Below, in pieces: positions 9,310-20,879 of a stretch of DNA of 64,000 nucleotides. Location of the stretch: assembly GCA_963383645.1 (NCBI GenBank), contig OY726558.1:181085634-181149633 (forward strand). Direction: 5' to 3'. The stretch is from Muscardinus avellanarius (lineage: Eukaryota > Chordata > Mammalia > Rodentia > Gliridae). How positions within the stretch are numbered: position 1 is the first letter of the stretch; each line of letters starts with the position of its first letter. The translations under genes were made by a program, and so were the position numbers. The notes below the pieces were generated by a model. That model was not told the DNA's origin. It saw only the letters and a program-made list of their open reading frames with translations, and made no database searches.

Positions 9310-10255
9310 GTATTTAATACCAAAATTCCTTTTAGATCACCTGTCTGGCTTTTTCAATGTTAGTTTTCACACAGCATACACACCCATTTTAAAGACCAGA
9401 AACAACATATAACTACATGTCCTTACATCACTGAACAGTACCAAAGACAGTAATTTGCCTTACAAGTTATATAAAAGTCTTTATGGTTTCCATAATATTG
9501 GTGCAGATCTCACATCATGGCTGAATTTGTTCTGCTTTTTCAGTTAGGCCCTGCTTCCTAGTCTCCCCACCACTGCTAACCACACTTCAGCTCCGGGTCA
9601 TTTGACATCACTCTCTTCTCTAGCACCGTCTTCAGTTGCATGCCATGTACTCTTATTTCTTCAAGTCTTTGTTAGAATACTATTCTCCAGAGGGTATTTC
9701 CTGTCTAAAATAGCATTACTCCTCTAATTCTGCCATCATTTAGGAGTCTTGTCTTAATACATTTCATCATCTGAGATAATTCTAAGTATGTGCATTTTCA
9801 TGCAGGCACTCTGAGCACATATGGACTATCCAGTCTGCTCACTGAAGTATCTCCTGCACATAGAATTATACCTGGTAAGTGCTCTGTGAAAACATTTTGA
9901 AAATATGATTGAGAGAAACTGAAAATAAAAGCAACAGAAGCCAGGTTTATTGTCCTTTTCATCATCGTGGTAATCAGTGCATCCACTCAATGACCATGTC
10001 ATAATACATTTTCCTTTACTTTGAGTGTAACCTGTGACTTCTGTTTGGAGAGAACATGGCAATACAATATGGTAAAGCATGTGGAATATCACTCACCACT
10101 TGGTACTTCATTATATGACAAAGGTCAAGGGGATTTTACAGACTTAATTTGAGTCTCTCAGCAGTTTTTAGTGAGATTATCCTGTGAATTGTGTAATATA
10201 TTCAGGTCATCCTTGCAAGGTCTTTTATTTATTTTTTCGATTCTTAGAAAAACTT
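9310..10255. other. Non-coding stretch with MaLR-like right end
   Basis: 9310-10080 has no recognised feature. 10085-10240 has wording typical of an ancient MaLR-type LTR ('tatatgacaaaggtcaagggg', 'gagattatcctgtg'). It may be the left part of the remnant continued at 10872-11160. Confidence 0.35.
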
Positions 10256-10452
10256 ATCCAGGCGTGGTGGCACACACTTGTAATCCCAGCATTCGGGACC
10301 AGAGGATCGCAGTTTGCTGACAGCTTCAGCTACTTAGTGAGGCCCTCTGCAACTTAGTGAGACCCTGTTTCAAAATAAAGAATAAAAAATAGGGCAGGGG
10401 GTGTAGTTCAGAGGTCAATGCCTCTGGGTTTCATCCCCAGACCCTCCAAAAT
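10256..10452 (+). mobile_element. B1-dID SINE, long subfamily
   Basis: The B1-like left part is followed by the 'cttagtgaggccctctgcaa' insert typical of the longer subfamily, a 'ttcaaaataaagaataaaaaa' linker and an ID-like right half ending 'catccccagaccc'. Confidence 0.88.
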
Positions 10453-10489
10453 AATAAACAAAAAAACTTTATTTTTTTAAGTGTGATTT

Positions 10490-10871
10490 ATTTTTTAAAA
10501 TTTATATAGATTTTTTTATTTTTATGTGGATCATATTGACAATGGCATACATTCAGACAGTGCTTGGTGCCCTTTCCCACTCCCTACTTCCCTTCCCCCC
10601 CTTCCAACAATGAGTGTCCAGGTTAACCATGCCATATTCATACATTTACACATATTCAAATGCAGCTCCTCCATTAATCAACCTCAACCTTCTTCGTCTC
10701 CTACCCTTCCATTTTTCTTTTGCTGAGGTTTCCCTCCATTATCTGGAGTTCCTCTGGTATTCCTAATAGTCCCTAGTTTAGGCATATTAGAGAAAACACA
10801 TGTCCCTTCTCTTTCTTTGCTTGGCTGATCTCACTTAACATAATGTTCTCCAGGCCTTTTAGAGATTGGGG
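10490..10871 (-). mobile_element. L1 3' end (antisense)
   Basis: It shares 'tttatgtgga-catattga-aatggcatac', 'aatgagtgtccaggttaacc' and 'gcatattagagaaaac' with the L1 copy at 23215-24690, so both are the same 3'-UTR subfamily. It covers the 3' UTR and the very end of ORF2 only. Confidence 0.75.
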
Positions 10872-11160
10872 TCTTCCTCCCCAGTACTGAGGAATCACAC
10901 CACCATAAATTCTAGAGCTACAAAACAATGAATTCTTCCAGAAACCACATGAGCTTACAAGAAGAACCCTGAACTTCAGAAGAGACTACAGTCCTGGCCA
11001 GCACATCGACTGCAGAACATACCAAAGAAGGAGTTTAGCTGTTCCAAGAATCCTGACTCTCAGACTATACGATCAGAAATGGGTATTGTTTTAAGCTACT
11101 AAAGGCGTAGTGATTTATTTCACAAAATCAAAGGTAATATAATCACTGACAACTAGATGT
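10872..11160 (+). mobile_element. Ancient MaLR-like LTR remnant
   Basis: Near the right end is 'tattgttttaagctactaaagg', reminiscent of the 'ttgttttaagccactaa' motif at MaLR LTR 3' ends. Heavily decayed; identified by motif only. Confidence 0.35.
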
Positions 11161-11517
11161 AATACAGACCTTTTAGTTTGGCATTTAATTTAAATAATTA
11201 CCCAATGTCCCATAAAGAGCAAAAAAAAAAAAAAAAATCAAGACTAAAAAAAATCTCTAATATAATTTAGTTCAATGGTAATTGGAGATACCATAAAGAA
11301 AACTGAATTTATGTAAAAGTCTGTTTTTTACTTATTTAAATTTTTGAAGGTAACTTAGGGTAAATTAACAAATTTTTTCAGTATCTATAAAATAAAAAGT
11401 ATTGCTCAATTTTTGAACAGTAAATATTTAGTTGTAAATATGTATCCTTATTGAGTAGCTAGACTCACTAGAAATAGAAGACATGCTAACAGTATAAAGT
11501 ATAATATAAATACATAT

Positions 11518-11693
11518 GTACTAGAATTGAATCTAGGGGCATTCTATCTCTGAGCTACACCCCGAGCTCTATTTTACTTTTTTATTTGGACACAGTGTCT
11601 CACTAAGTTGCTGAGGCTGGCTTTGAATCTGTAATCCTTCTGTCTCAGCCTCACAAGTACAGGAATTACAAGTTTGTGCCACTATGTCTCTGT
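11518..11693 (-). mobile_element. B1-dID SINE, old copy
   Basis: Antisense pattern: 'gcattctatctctgagctacacc', 'tatttggacacagtgtctcactaagttgctgaggctgg', 'aggaattacaagtttgtgccac'. Confidence 0.85.
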
Positions 11694-11699
11694 TTAGAT

Positions 11700-12224
11700 A
11701 TGTCTTTAAATCAGCTGCCTCCTAGAATTTGATAAAAATTCAGATGCAGTATTGAGATAGAACTTTATTGTGTAAGTCTGGAAACATCTATCATAATACC
11801 CCGATATACTAAATTAAGTAAAAAATACTTAAAAATAGAAATTTAATAATTACAATGCTTGAAGTTTTGAAAATGATATGCTTATTGGTGCATAACTTGA
11901 AGGAAAAAAATAAAGTAAAAAGTTATCTTGTGAAAAGAGCAAAATTAAGGAAATTCAATGAAATTACATTGAATCTAGAATAGAGAAAATAAAGATTTAA
12001 TGAGTATTAAGTGATCATTTATTGGCTATCCTATGAGCTGTAGACTATATTCTAAACTATTTCAGAGGTGTTCTTAATAGAATTGAACATAGGAAAAAAT
12101 AGAAAGAATAAAAATAAGTAATTAAATTTAAAACAAATCTTTAACAACCCTAAAAAATTCTCCCATAAAATAAAAATACAAGTCAATTGCAATTAGTTAG
12201 CAAAACCCAGAAAGATATACAGCA
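11700..12224. other. AT-rich intergenic stretch, nothing recognised
   Basis: Low-complexity A/T-rich sequence without ORFs or nameable repeats. Confidence 0.5.
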
Positions 12225-12980
12225 ATACTTTGCCTAACCTGACAAAATATTACATCTAACAAAGCAATCTGAAAGTAACACTAAGTAATTATACAGACAC
12301 ACACAATTACACTATCTCCATTGTATATGGAACTGAAATACATAATTCCCTGTCCATTGATCCATACACTTACATTCTGTGTATTTCATTCTATGCAAAT
12401 TTTACCTTAAAAATAGAATGAAAATGAGTGTTGCAATCTAGTTGTTGCAGATGTATATAATATCAATTCTTAGGGGATCTCCTCTATTCATTATTTTCCT
12501 GCTTATACTGAGAATGGAAAAAAAAATCCCTTTCTTATCTTGAATATACAGACATAGAAATATGGAAAAGGTAGTCACAAATATTAAAAGGTGAATGATT
12601 ATCATAAGTCCTGGAGGGTTGGATTGTAATTGGGCCTGGCATGAAAACATGTGTTTTATAATATATAGCACATATATATTACCTTTTCCATGTTTGTATG
12701 TGTCTGTTCATCCAAGATGAGAAAGTGGCTCCGCTATTCATTCTCATTCTCACTGCAAACAAGAAAATAATGATCTAGAGAAGATCCCCTATGAATTGGT
12801 ATTATACACATCTGCAAAAACTAGACTGGAACAGTTGTTTTCATTCTAGTTTGAAGGTAAAATTTACATAGAATGAAATGCAAAAAAATTAAATGTACAG
12901 ATCAATAGATCAGAATTATTAGTGTAATTTTGTCTGTATTGTTACTTACTTTTAGTTTAAGTTGCCTTATTTTGTGTGTA
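12225..12980. repeat. Long imperfect inverted repeat
   Basis: The left arm (about 12225-12580) and right arm (about 12678-12980) are reverse complements with moderate divergence. Paired blocks include AATAATGA...GATCCCCTA.GAATT...ACATCTGCA and GGTAAAATTT.CATAGAATGAAAT, and towards the loop TACCTTTTCCAT. The loop is about 100 bp. Either one element was duplicated in inverted orientation or two copies of an unrecognised repeat landed head to head. Confidence 0.7.
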
Positions 12981-13394
12981 TATTCTATATTTTCATATTC
13001 TGTTTACTAAATGACCTTTAAGTCAGCAAATATATGTATCAATGAGGACAATCTGTAACTCCATTTTTTTTATTTTAATTTTTTTATTTTCATGAAACTG
13101 AAACAGGATTTTCTAAATGAACTATTCAACTTAGAGTTGAATGCAGAAAAAGAAAACACGAGCATAAACTAATTTATTGCAATGAAAATTAAAATCATGC
13201 TACAAGAGTGGTAAAAATATATCAAAAGTCACCAGGGTATGAAACATATTATTTGTCTAACTGGAAAAAATGTAAATATGCCAATGAATTTTGATAGTAC
13301 TAGATTATTTATATTGAACTAAATAAAAATTCAAAAGCCTATGGAGATAGAAATACATACAGGAAAATCAAAGTTTTAAAAAATTTTCTCCTCT

Positions 13395-13567
13395 GACTTG
13401 GTGGCACATGCTTGTAATCTCAGAGGTTTCAGATTCAAGGACAGTCTAAGCTATTTAGTGAGGCAACTCAATGAGACCTGGTTTCAAAATAAAGAATAAA
13501 ACATAGGGCTGGAGGTGTAGCTCTGAGGTAGCATGCCCCTGGGTTCCATCCCCAGTACTGCAAAAAA
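13395..13567 (+). mobile_element. B1-dID SINE, long subfamily, internally shortened
   Basis: It starts 'gacttggtggcacatgcttg'. Part of the B1 middle is missing. The ID half 'agggctggaggtgtagctc...ccatccccagtactgc' is intact. Confidence 0.85.
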
Positions 13568-14149
13568 TTTTTTCATAATTTTAGAAGAAATTGTACAATA
13601 AAATTAGTAAATTAGTAGATGTTACAGATAAAGATTGATGTGTGACGTGATACCTTGAAAACAGACAGTCAGTGTTCTTTATTAATAATTGTATTTGTAA
13701 CTGATGTATTTTTATTTTATTTTAAAAATCAGTAATTTTCAACTTTAAAAACCTCTGGTCACACCTACTAGCCTACATGGTATCCCATCTAAATCCAGTA
13801 CAATGGATTTATTCACTACTGATAATACAACACTCAAGACTTGATTATAACAACTCCAAATACCAATTTATGAGCTCTTCATAAGGCCATTCTATACGTA
13901 ATTCTAACCGTGTGTGTCAATATTATAACAAATAACCAAATAAATATAAATCAGAAAACAAAAGAAAAGTTTAATTTAGGAAATTAGCTTGAGAAACTCT
14001 TGTGGCTTTGACCAGAGCATGACTTAGATGTAGATAATCTTCATCGCCATATGACAGCAAATTCACTGAGAATACTATCAGATTGATCTGATTTTTTAAA
14101 TTTTTATTTTCTGTCCATTTTACAAAATAAATAACTGGATCTTTTGTGG

Positions 14150-14358
14150 AGGGGTGAGTTGGGAGTTTAGTCCAGATACATTCTACCTCTGAGGTATACT
14201 CTCAGACATATTGTATTATTTATTTGGAAACAGAGTCTCACTGTGTTTCTGAGAGCCTCACTAAATTTCTGAAGCTGGTCGCAAACCTGGGACCTGTGAT
14301 TCTCTTTTATCAACCTCCCAAAAACTGGGATTACAGACATATATATCACCATGTCTAG
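14150..14358 (-). mobile_element. B1-dID SINE, old copy
   Basis: Antisense SINE with 'cattctacctctgaggtatac', 'tatttggaaacagagtctcac' and 'aaactgggattacag'. A younger SINE is inserted immediately downstream. Confidence 0.8.
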
Positions 14359-14368
14359 GTAAGACCTT

Positions 14369-14375
<7 letters not shown>

Positions 14376-14399
<24 letters not shown>

Positions 14400-14575
14400 G
14401 GTGGTACTGGGGTTCCTGGAAGCCCTTCTACCTCTGGGCTATACTCCTAGACCTATTTTTTATTTTTGGAAACAGGGTCTTTTAAACCAGTGCTGCTGGC
14501 TTTGAACCTGCCCGATCCTCCTGTCTCTGCCTCCCAAGCACGGGGATTACAAGTGTGCGCCACCACGCCCGGCCC
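14376..14575 (-). mobile_element. B1-dID SINE, short subfamily, with TSD
   Basis: A young-looking copy with a run of about 24 T (antisense poly(A) tail), bounded by the 14-bp duplication AGACCTTGTTCTTT (14362-14375 and 14576-14589). Confidence 0.93.
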
Positions 14576-14819
14576 AGACCTTGTTCTTTGACGGAAGAAC
14601 TTACAGGTTTGTTAAGCATATGGAGGTACCAGGAAGAAAATATTTAATTTTCTAATGGCAATTTCAAATAACTATTAATTATTGAAAATTTTTAAGGTTG
14701 AATCATAAGCAATATGTACAAAATATGATTGTAAGTAGTGTGCACAATATCAAATTATCAGTTAAGCACTTTGATAAAATTAAGTGATTGCATTAAAAAT
14801 GTAGGTTGATTTTTCTACT

Positions 14820-15720
14820 TTTGAAGAACAAATTATAATAATCTTAGCAGTTTAAAACATTATTTTATTAATTATCTCATAGTCTATAGATCAAAAATTG
14901 GCATTTAGATATTTTGCTTAGGCTGAAATCAAGACACAGGCTAGCTGCATACTTCTCTGCACTCTTTCAAGCTCATTGCTGTTATGTGAGGAAGTCAGTT
15001 CCCTACTGTTGAGATCTGATTTACTGTTTTCTTCCTGGCTGCTGACTGCAGACAGCTCTCAGCATCTGGATGACACTTTTAGGTACTTGTCTGGTGGTTT
15101 CCTCCTTATCTTCAAGAGAGAATCTTCATTGAACTAACTTTATGTCATTGTTCAAATCTTGTAAAAATCCACTGTTGCACCCAGTTTAAGAAAAGTCTGC
15201 TTTGGAAGAACGCAGTTGACTAGATAAGGTCCACCTAAATAAGTTCTTTTTCTCAAGGTTAACTAAGTCTTGACGTATTTTACATCTACAAAGCATCTGT
15301 TGCCTCTGTCAGATTACAGAAACTTAGAACTGATAGTAGGGGACAAAATCATTAGAATTCTGCCTACCATGGAAAGCATCCTTCCTGAGAAGAACAGAAT
15401 GTTTAATCCGGTGTAGTCTGTGTCTTTGTGAGTGGTTAATTTATAGAGAAGGGAAACTTATTTTCTCAGTGGTCTGGAGCTCCAGAACTCCTCAATGAAG
15501 GCACAGGTTCCTAGTGTCAGCATTCTTGTTGCATAATCTCATAGCAGAAAGTAGAATAGCACAGGAAAGCCTTCAGCATACACTTGAGGAAGAGAAACTC
15601 ACGGGCCTATCACCCTTAAAAAGATCCAACACTTAACACTTTCACACTGGCAATGCCTGAATCTTGGAGAAGACACATTCAAAACACAACAGGGAGATAG
15701 CAAAGGTTTCTGAATGTCCA
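14820..15720 (-). mobile_element. Ancient LTR/MaLR-like remnant, antisense
   Basis: The 'cagtttaaaacattattttattaattatctcatagt' block followed by 'ggctgaaatcaagacacaggc' resembles the reverse complement of a MaLR-type LTR 3' end. The segment around 15590-15690 ('ccttaaaaagatccaacac...gaagacacattc') may belong to it. Low certainty. Confidence 0.35.
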
Positions 15721-15729
15721 TCAGTAAAC

Positions 15730-16857
15730 TATATACCTAAGAAAAATACTGATTTGTTCTTAGAAATGTAACCATTGTTATTTGCATAAGATGTAATTTT
15801 CAAAGACCTCAACAAAATAATGGTAAAAGATTAAATAGTGTAGACAATGGTTATAATCATAATAAATATCTTAAGTTTAAATAATGGAAATGTTTGCACT
15901 TATAACACATTCAACAATTTGCAGCCAGGTACAAATGGAGAATGAAAAAAAAATCATAAAAAGCTGCATAGAGTTGTGATAAAATTTTCTACTTATTTAT
16001 AATATTCTATTTATAATATTCTTATTTGTTGAAGGAAGCATTTATAATTTAAGAAGAGGGAAATTGGGAATAAGTCCATTTGTGTATTTCAAAGTAAAAT
16101 ATATTATTAATTTTATTACATAAGCAGATTAATTTGCTGGGAGGAAAAATTTCCTCTCTTTGGAATTACATTACTTTTTATTTTCCCTTAGGGGAAAACA
16201 TTAAAAACAATTATACTTGTAAATATATAGTAAAACTGAATTAGGGCAGATTAAGTGTACAACTTAAGTAAGCTTTATAGTTACTTAGTAAAGAAAAACT
16301 ATTGCATTAAAAAGAAACTTAATTTTACAAAATAATTCATGAATATAATGAAACATTTTAAAGTAGATTTTATTTATATTTTTAAATTTCTTTACTGAGA
16401 AATAATTTCTTCACTGAAACATAAATTAATATTCCACTTGTTAGTAATTAATTTGGAACTTAGTCATATATTTCATATGTTTAACTTTTCCATTTGTTTT
16501 TATGTTCTTTTTAGAGAATGATTTTCATTTTACTGTACATTATAAACTATAGCTGTAGTAGTATTTCAAGTAAAATATTATAAATTTAATAGATAGTATA
16601 ATATGAAATAAAAATATTCTTATATTTAGTTATAATTTGAGTTGTTGCAGTTATATTACAATGAAAAGTACAATAAAATATAGTAGTCATGCAAGCCCAT
16701 TTCTATCTATTTACTTAAATTTAGCCTTTGAAGTCAGGACCACATGCCTTACAGGTCTACTCTAGAAAGGATCATATTTTATTCACATTGGAAGTAATAA
16801 TTATGCCATTTAACTATAGATGTATACCTATATACACATATACACCCAGGATATAAT
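15730..16857. other. AT-rich intergenic stretch, nothing recognised
   Basis: Very AT-rich with no ORFs and no recognisable mobile element. Confidence 0.5.
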
Positions 16858-17045
16858 GCATGCATATATGTATGTATGTATGTATCTAGATAGATAGATA
16901 GATATGTATGTATAGATACATATGATATGATATCTATGATAGATAGATATATGTATGTATGTATGTATGTATGTATTTATCTATCTAGATAGATAGATAT
17001 GTATGTATAGATACATATGATATGATATCTATGATAGATAGATAG

Positions 17046-17078
<33 letters not shown>

Positions 17079-17112
17079 TGTATCTATCTATCTATCTATC
17101 TACATAGATAGC
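16858..17112. repeat. Compound (GTAT)n/(GATA)n satellite, duplicated block
   Basis: Alternating GTAT and GATA runs, with a larger block of about 100 bp (including 'agatacatatgatatgatat') present twice in tandem, near 16886 and 16985. Confidence 0.88.
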
Positions 17113-17717
17113 TAACAAAAGTCTCAATTGAAATTGGGGCTTTATTTTTATTGCTTAGAAAATCTAGAGACAGCAGCATGAAATCTGCTCAGCTGCCTGA
17201 GGAGAAGCCCCACCACACCCTTTTCTCCCCAGTCATTCTTTCTTTCATCATAAATATTTGCTTTCAAAACTATACTCATATTTTTTACTTGTGTATTCAT
17301 TTCTTCCAATGCTAAAAACTGTACTTAAAGACAAAAATTAAAGGTTTCTGGGTAGACAGCAAAGTGGTAGAGTCGCAGCTCTAAATATCATATGTAGAAC
17401 ACATGAGGGATATTCAGAATCAACTTTGTCAGGACTGTGAAAAACCATAAATGATTAAGAAATGCAAAATAAAAAATAGAGAAAAAGGCAACTTGAAAAA
17501 TGTAGGAGTGATTTTTGCCACTTTTATTGCCCTTGATTTGCTCCTCCACATAACGCAGTCAGACTTGAAATAGTGGCAACCTGCGTTCTGGTGTGAGCCT
17601 GTGGCCCTGAATCTGGACAGACCCCGAACCCTTTTGAATGGTTTATTGAGTATGCCTGTTTTTTCTTCTTATTAAAAAGAATTGTTGTATATATGTAAGG
17701 CATACAAAATGTATTTT

Positions 17718-17892
17718 GTTTTTTCGGCACAGAGAATTGAACCAGGGACATGCTGCCTCCAAGCTACTCCCCAAGTCCTTTTTATTTATGTATTTTTTAA
17801 ATTTTAACACATGTTCTCCATAAGTTACCAGGCATTGGCCTGGAACCTATGATTCTCCTGTCTCAACCTCTTAACCTCAGCCACTGAACCAG
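17718..17892 (-). mobile_element. B1-dID SINE, strongly decayed
   Basis: Antisense order retained: 'agagaattgaaccaggg', 'aagctactccccaagtcc', 'ggcctggaacctatgattctcctgtctcaacctc'. Confidence 0.65.
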
Positions 17893-19189
17893 CTCAACAC
17901 AATGTTATTACATGCATATAGATAGTGAAATGATTTCTAGTTAAGAGAATTAACTTATCCATCATCCCATAGTGTTAGGCACTATTTTCAAACTGCCAGA
18001 ATACTCCAAAACTGCCCTTGTATCAAAGATCCTGAATAGAATTAACTGTTAATAACTAGTCCTTATGCCTAGACTTATTTTAAATAACTTCTAGTTTGTA
18101 TCTTTTAACTTAATCTCCTAATTTCCTCTCACCCTTAACCCCAGGAAACCACTGTGGGCTTTTTTTTTTTTTAATTCTCTATCTATTTAACTTTTTTGAG
18201 AGTTAACCTTTAAGAGAAATCATGCAATTTTCTGTATCTGACTGTCCCTTCATGCATGTTCTTCAAGTTTCATCCATATTGTTGCAAATGACAGGGTTTC
18301 TACTTTTATTAAGACTGAAATATATATTATGTTCTTCTGTTGATGAAGAATTAGGTTGATTCTGAACTTTTCCACTATGCATAATGTTGCAATGAACATG
18401 AGAGTGTAGATACCTGTTGTAGATAGTGGTAGTGTATATACCCAGAAGTGGATTTACTCTACAATGTAATAGCTCTACTTTTAATTTTAGGGTAAATCTT
18501 GCTTCACAGAAGAGCTACACTAATTTACATCCTTATCAGCAGTGTGCGAGAGTTCTCTTTCCTCCACATCCTTACCAATGCTTGTTATCATTTTTTATAA
18601 GAGCTACACATACAATTATGAGGTGATATTGTGATTTTAATTTGCATTTTACTGATGATTACTGACTTAAATTTTTATTTTTCACATACCTGTTGAACCA
18701 TTTGGATTCATTACTTATTTATTAAAATCAGGAAAATTATTTTCTTACTATTAGGTTAAGTTCCTTTTATATTTTGAATGTTAATTCTTTATCAAATGTA
18801 TGGTTTATAAACATTTTACTCTTTTCCTTAGATGTCCCTTCATTCCACTGCTTGCTTTCTTTTCTGTACAAACTTTAAAAAAAATAATATAACCCTATTT
18901 GTCTATGTTTTCCTTTCTTTGATCCCTGTAGGTTAGATTCATATAAAAAAAATGATAACCCAGAATAATATCAAGAAGATTTTTGCCTATTTTTCTCTAG
19001 TAGTTTGTACCTTAAGGTATTAGATTTAAGATTTCAATCTATTTTGAGTTGATTTTTACATAGGGTATGAGATGAGGGCTGAATTTCATTTTTCTGCACA
19101 GAAGAATCCAGTTTTCTCATTAGTTTATATTAAGGAGAATGTGTTTTCTCTGTCTGTTTTCTTGGCAACTGTAAAAAATAAAATAATTT

Positions 19190-19383
19190 GCTGATGTGAT
19201 GATTCACATCTGTACTCCTAGTACTTGGGAGGCTGAGACAGGAGGATTCCAGGCTCAAAACGAGCCTCAGCAACTTAGCCGGATTTTCAGTGACTTAGTG
19301 AGACCCAGTTTCAAAATTAATAAAATAGTGATGGAGTTGCAGATAGAGGTAGAACACTTCTGATTTTAATCCTCAGAACACTG
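19190..19383 (+). mobile_element. B1-dID SINE, long subfamily, old
   Basis: It shows 'agtacttgggaggctgagacaggagg', 'gacttagtgagacccagtttcaaaa' and a worn ID half. Nested in the antisense L1. Confidence 0.8.
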
Positions 19384-19547
19384 AAAAAAGAAAGGTGAAG
19401 TGATGTAATTGCATAGATTTATTTCTGGACTTTTTTCTTCTGTTCCATTATTTTGTATCTCTTCTTTTAAAACAATATGCTCTTTTGCCTACTACAATTT
19501 TGTAGTTACTTTCAGATATGTAGTGTGACATCTCTACCCTTGTTCTT

Positions 19548-19741
19548 TTTTTTTTTTTTTTTTGGTGGTACTGGGGTTCCTGGAAGCCTTTCTACTGCTG
19601 GGCTACACTCCCAGACCTATTTTATATTTTTATTTGGAAACAGGGTCTGTTAAAGCCAGCGCGGCTGGATTCGAACCTGCGCAATCCTTCTGTCTCCACC
19701 TCCCAAGCGCAGGGATTACAAGCATGCGCCACCAAGCCCGA
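19548..19741 (-). mobile_element. B1-dID SINE, short subfamily, with TSD
   Basis: A near-consensus copy. The flanks CTCTACCCTTGTTCTT (19532-19547) and CTCTACCTTTGTTCTT (about 19742-19757) are a 16-bp target duplication with one mismatch. Nested in the old L1. Confidence 0.92.
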
Positions 19742-19790
19742 CTCTACCTTTGTTCTTATTGCTCAAAATTGATTATTAAGTGTGTGTGAT

Positions 19791-19791
<1 letters not shown>

Positions 19792-19825
<34 letters not shown>
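19792..19825. repeat. (TG)n microsatellite
   Basis: Uninterrupted TG dinucleotides of about 34 bp. Confidence 0.95.
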
Positions 19826-19827
<2 letters not shown>

Positions 19828-20596
19828 TTGGCTCCATAATTATTTTATCAAGTGTTTCTAGTTCTGTGAAAGATACCTCTAGAATTATGTAGGGATTTAT
19901 TGCATCTTCAGATTCCATTAGGTAGTAGAAGTACTTTAACAATATTAATTATTCTAATCTGTAAACAGAAAAATTTTTGTTTTGTAATTTCTTCAATTAT
20001 TTAATCCACATTTTATTGTATTTAGAGTATATATCTTTAACATCTATTGGAATTAGTCCTAAGTTGTGTGTGTGTATGTGTGTTCATGTTATTGTAAATG
20101 AGGTTGTTTTCTTGATTTTTCTCTGATAGATTATTATTACATTAAATATTACATAAATGCAATATGTATTTGTGTGTTAATTTTATATTATACTATTTTA
20201 CTAAATTCTCTTATTAGTTCTGACAGTTTTTGGATGGTGTTTTTAAGATTTCTATATGTAAAAATTATGTCATGTGCAAAAATAGACATTTTATGTTCTT
20301 TGAGTTTTACATTCCTTTCTTCCTTTCTTTCTCCCTTCCTTCTTCTTTGCTCTTTCAAAGACACAGCTAATATGAGAAATAAAGATCTGGATACAACAAG
20401 AAGTCATATGGTATTGGTGAGAGAATTAAAAATCATGGGGAAAAAACAGGCTTTTGTTTCTTCTTAGAAGATGGACTATTTCCATACTTTAAACCAATAA
20501 TTTACATATTGCAGAAAAAAAATAAGTTATATAAAAATTTTCTCCAAGATATAAAAAATAAGTTGGTATCATATGTTCTTCTTTTCCTCTGTTCTC

Positions 20597-20725
20597 ATTT
20601 TTTTTAATTTTTATTGGTGATTGTAGTCAAACATCTTAATAGAGTACAAGATGGTAGAGGCATACATGGAAACATAACTTATTTAGCCTTTCCCAATTTT
20701 ACTTTCTAATTAAGGTGTAGTTGTT
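20597..20725 (-). mobile_element. L1 3' end fragment (antisense)
   Basis: The 'tttttattggtgattgtagtcaaacat' end and 'gtacaagatggtagaggcata' match other antisense L1 3' ends (38365 and 59115). Confidence 0.65.
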
Positions 20726-20879
20726 CTTCTGATTTTCATTGTCATCTATCTGATTTTATTCAGATTTAAGCCCTAGGATGCCTATAAATAGATTCATATA
20801 CACTTATAAGAATGTAAAACCATCAAAATACTACAAAAATGAATAAAGGGTGAAATATATTTTTTAAAAATTATATGGG

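Larger units (their letters stand above)
17900..20380 (-). mobile_element. Old L1, 3' half of ORF2 (antisense)
   Basis: Typical antisense L1 ORF2 wording runs through the block: 'tttcatccatattgttgcaaatgacagg', 'aatgttgcaatgaacatgagagtg', 'cttatcagcagtgtgcgag', 'ctatgttttcctttctttgatccctgtagg', 'gtaaatgaggttgttttcttgatttt'. Many stops and frameshifts. Two SINEs are nested (19190-19383 and 19548-19741), and a (TG)n run lies at 19792-19825. Confidence 0.75.

Noticed and set aside
17340..17470. Possible additional tRNA-derived SINE ('gcaaagtggtagagtcgcagctc')
   Set aside because: One tRNA-like block is suggestive, but I found no second box, tail or TSD, so it is not annotated.
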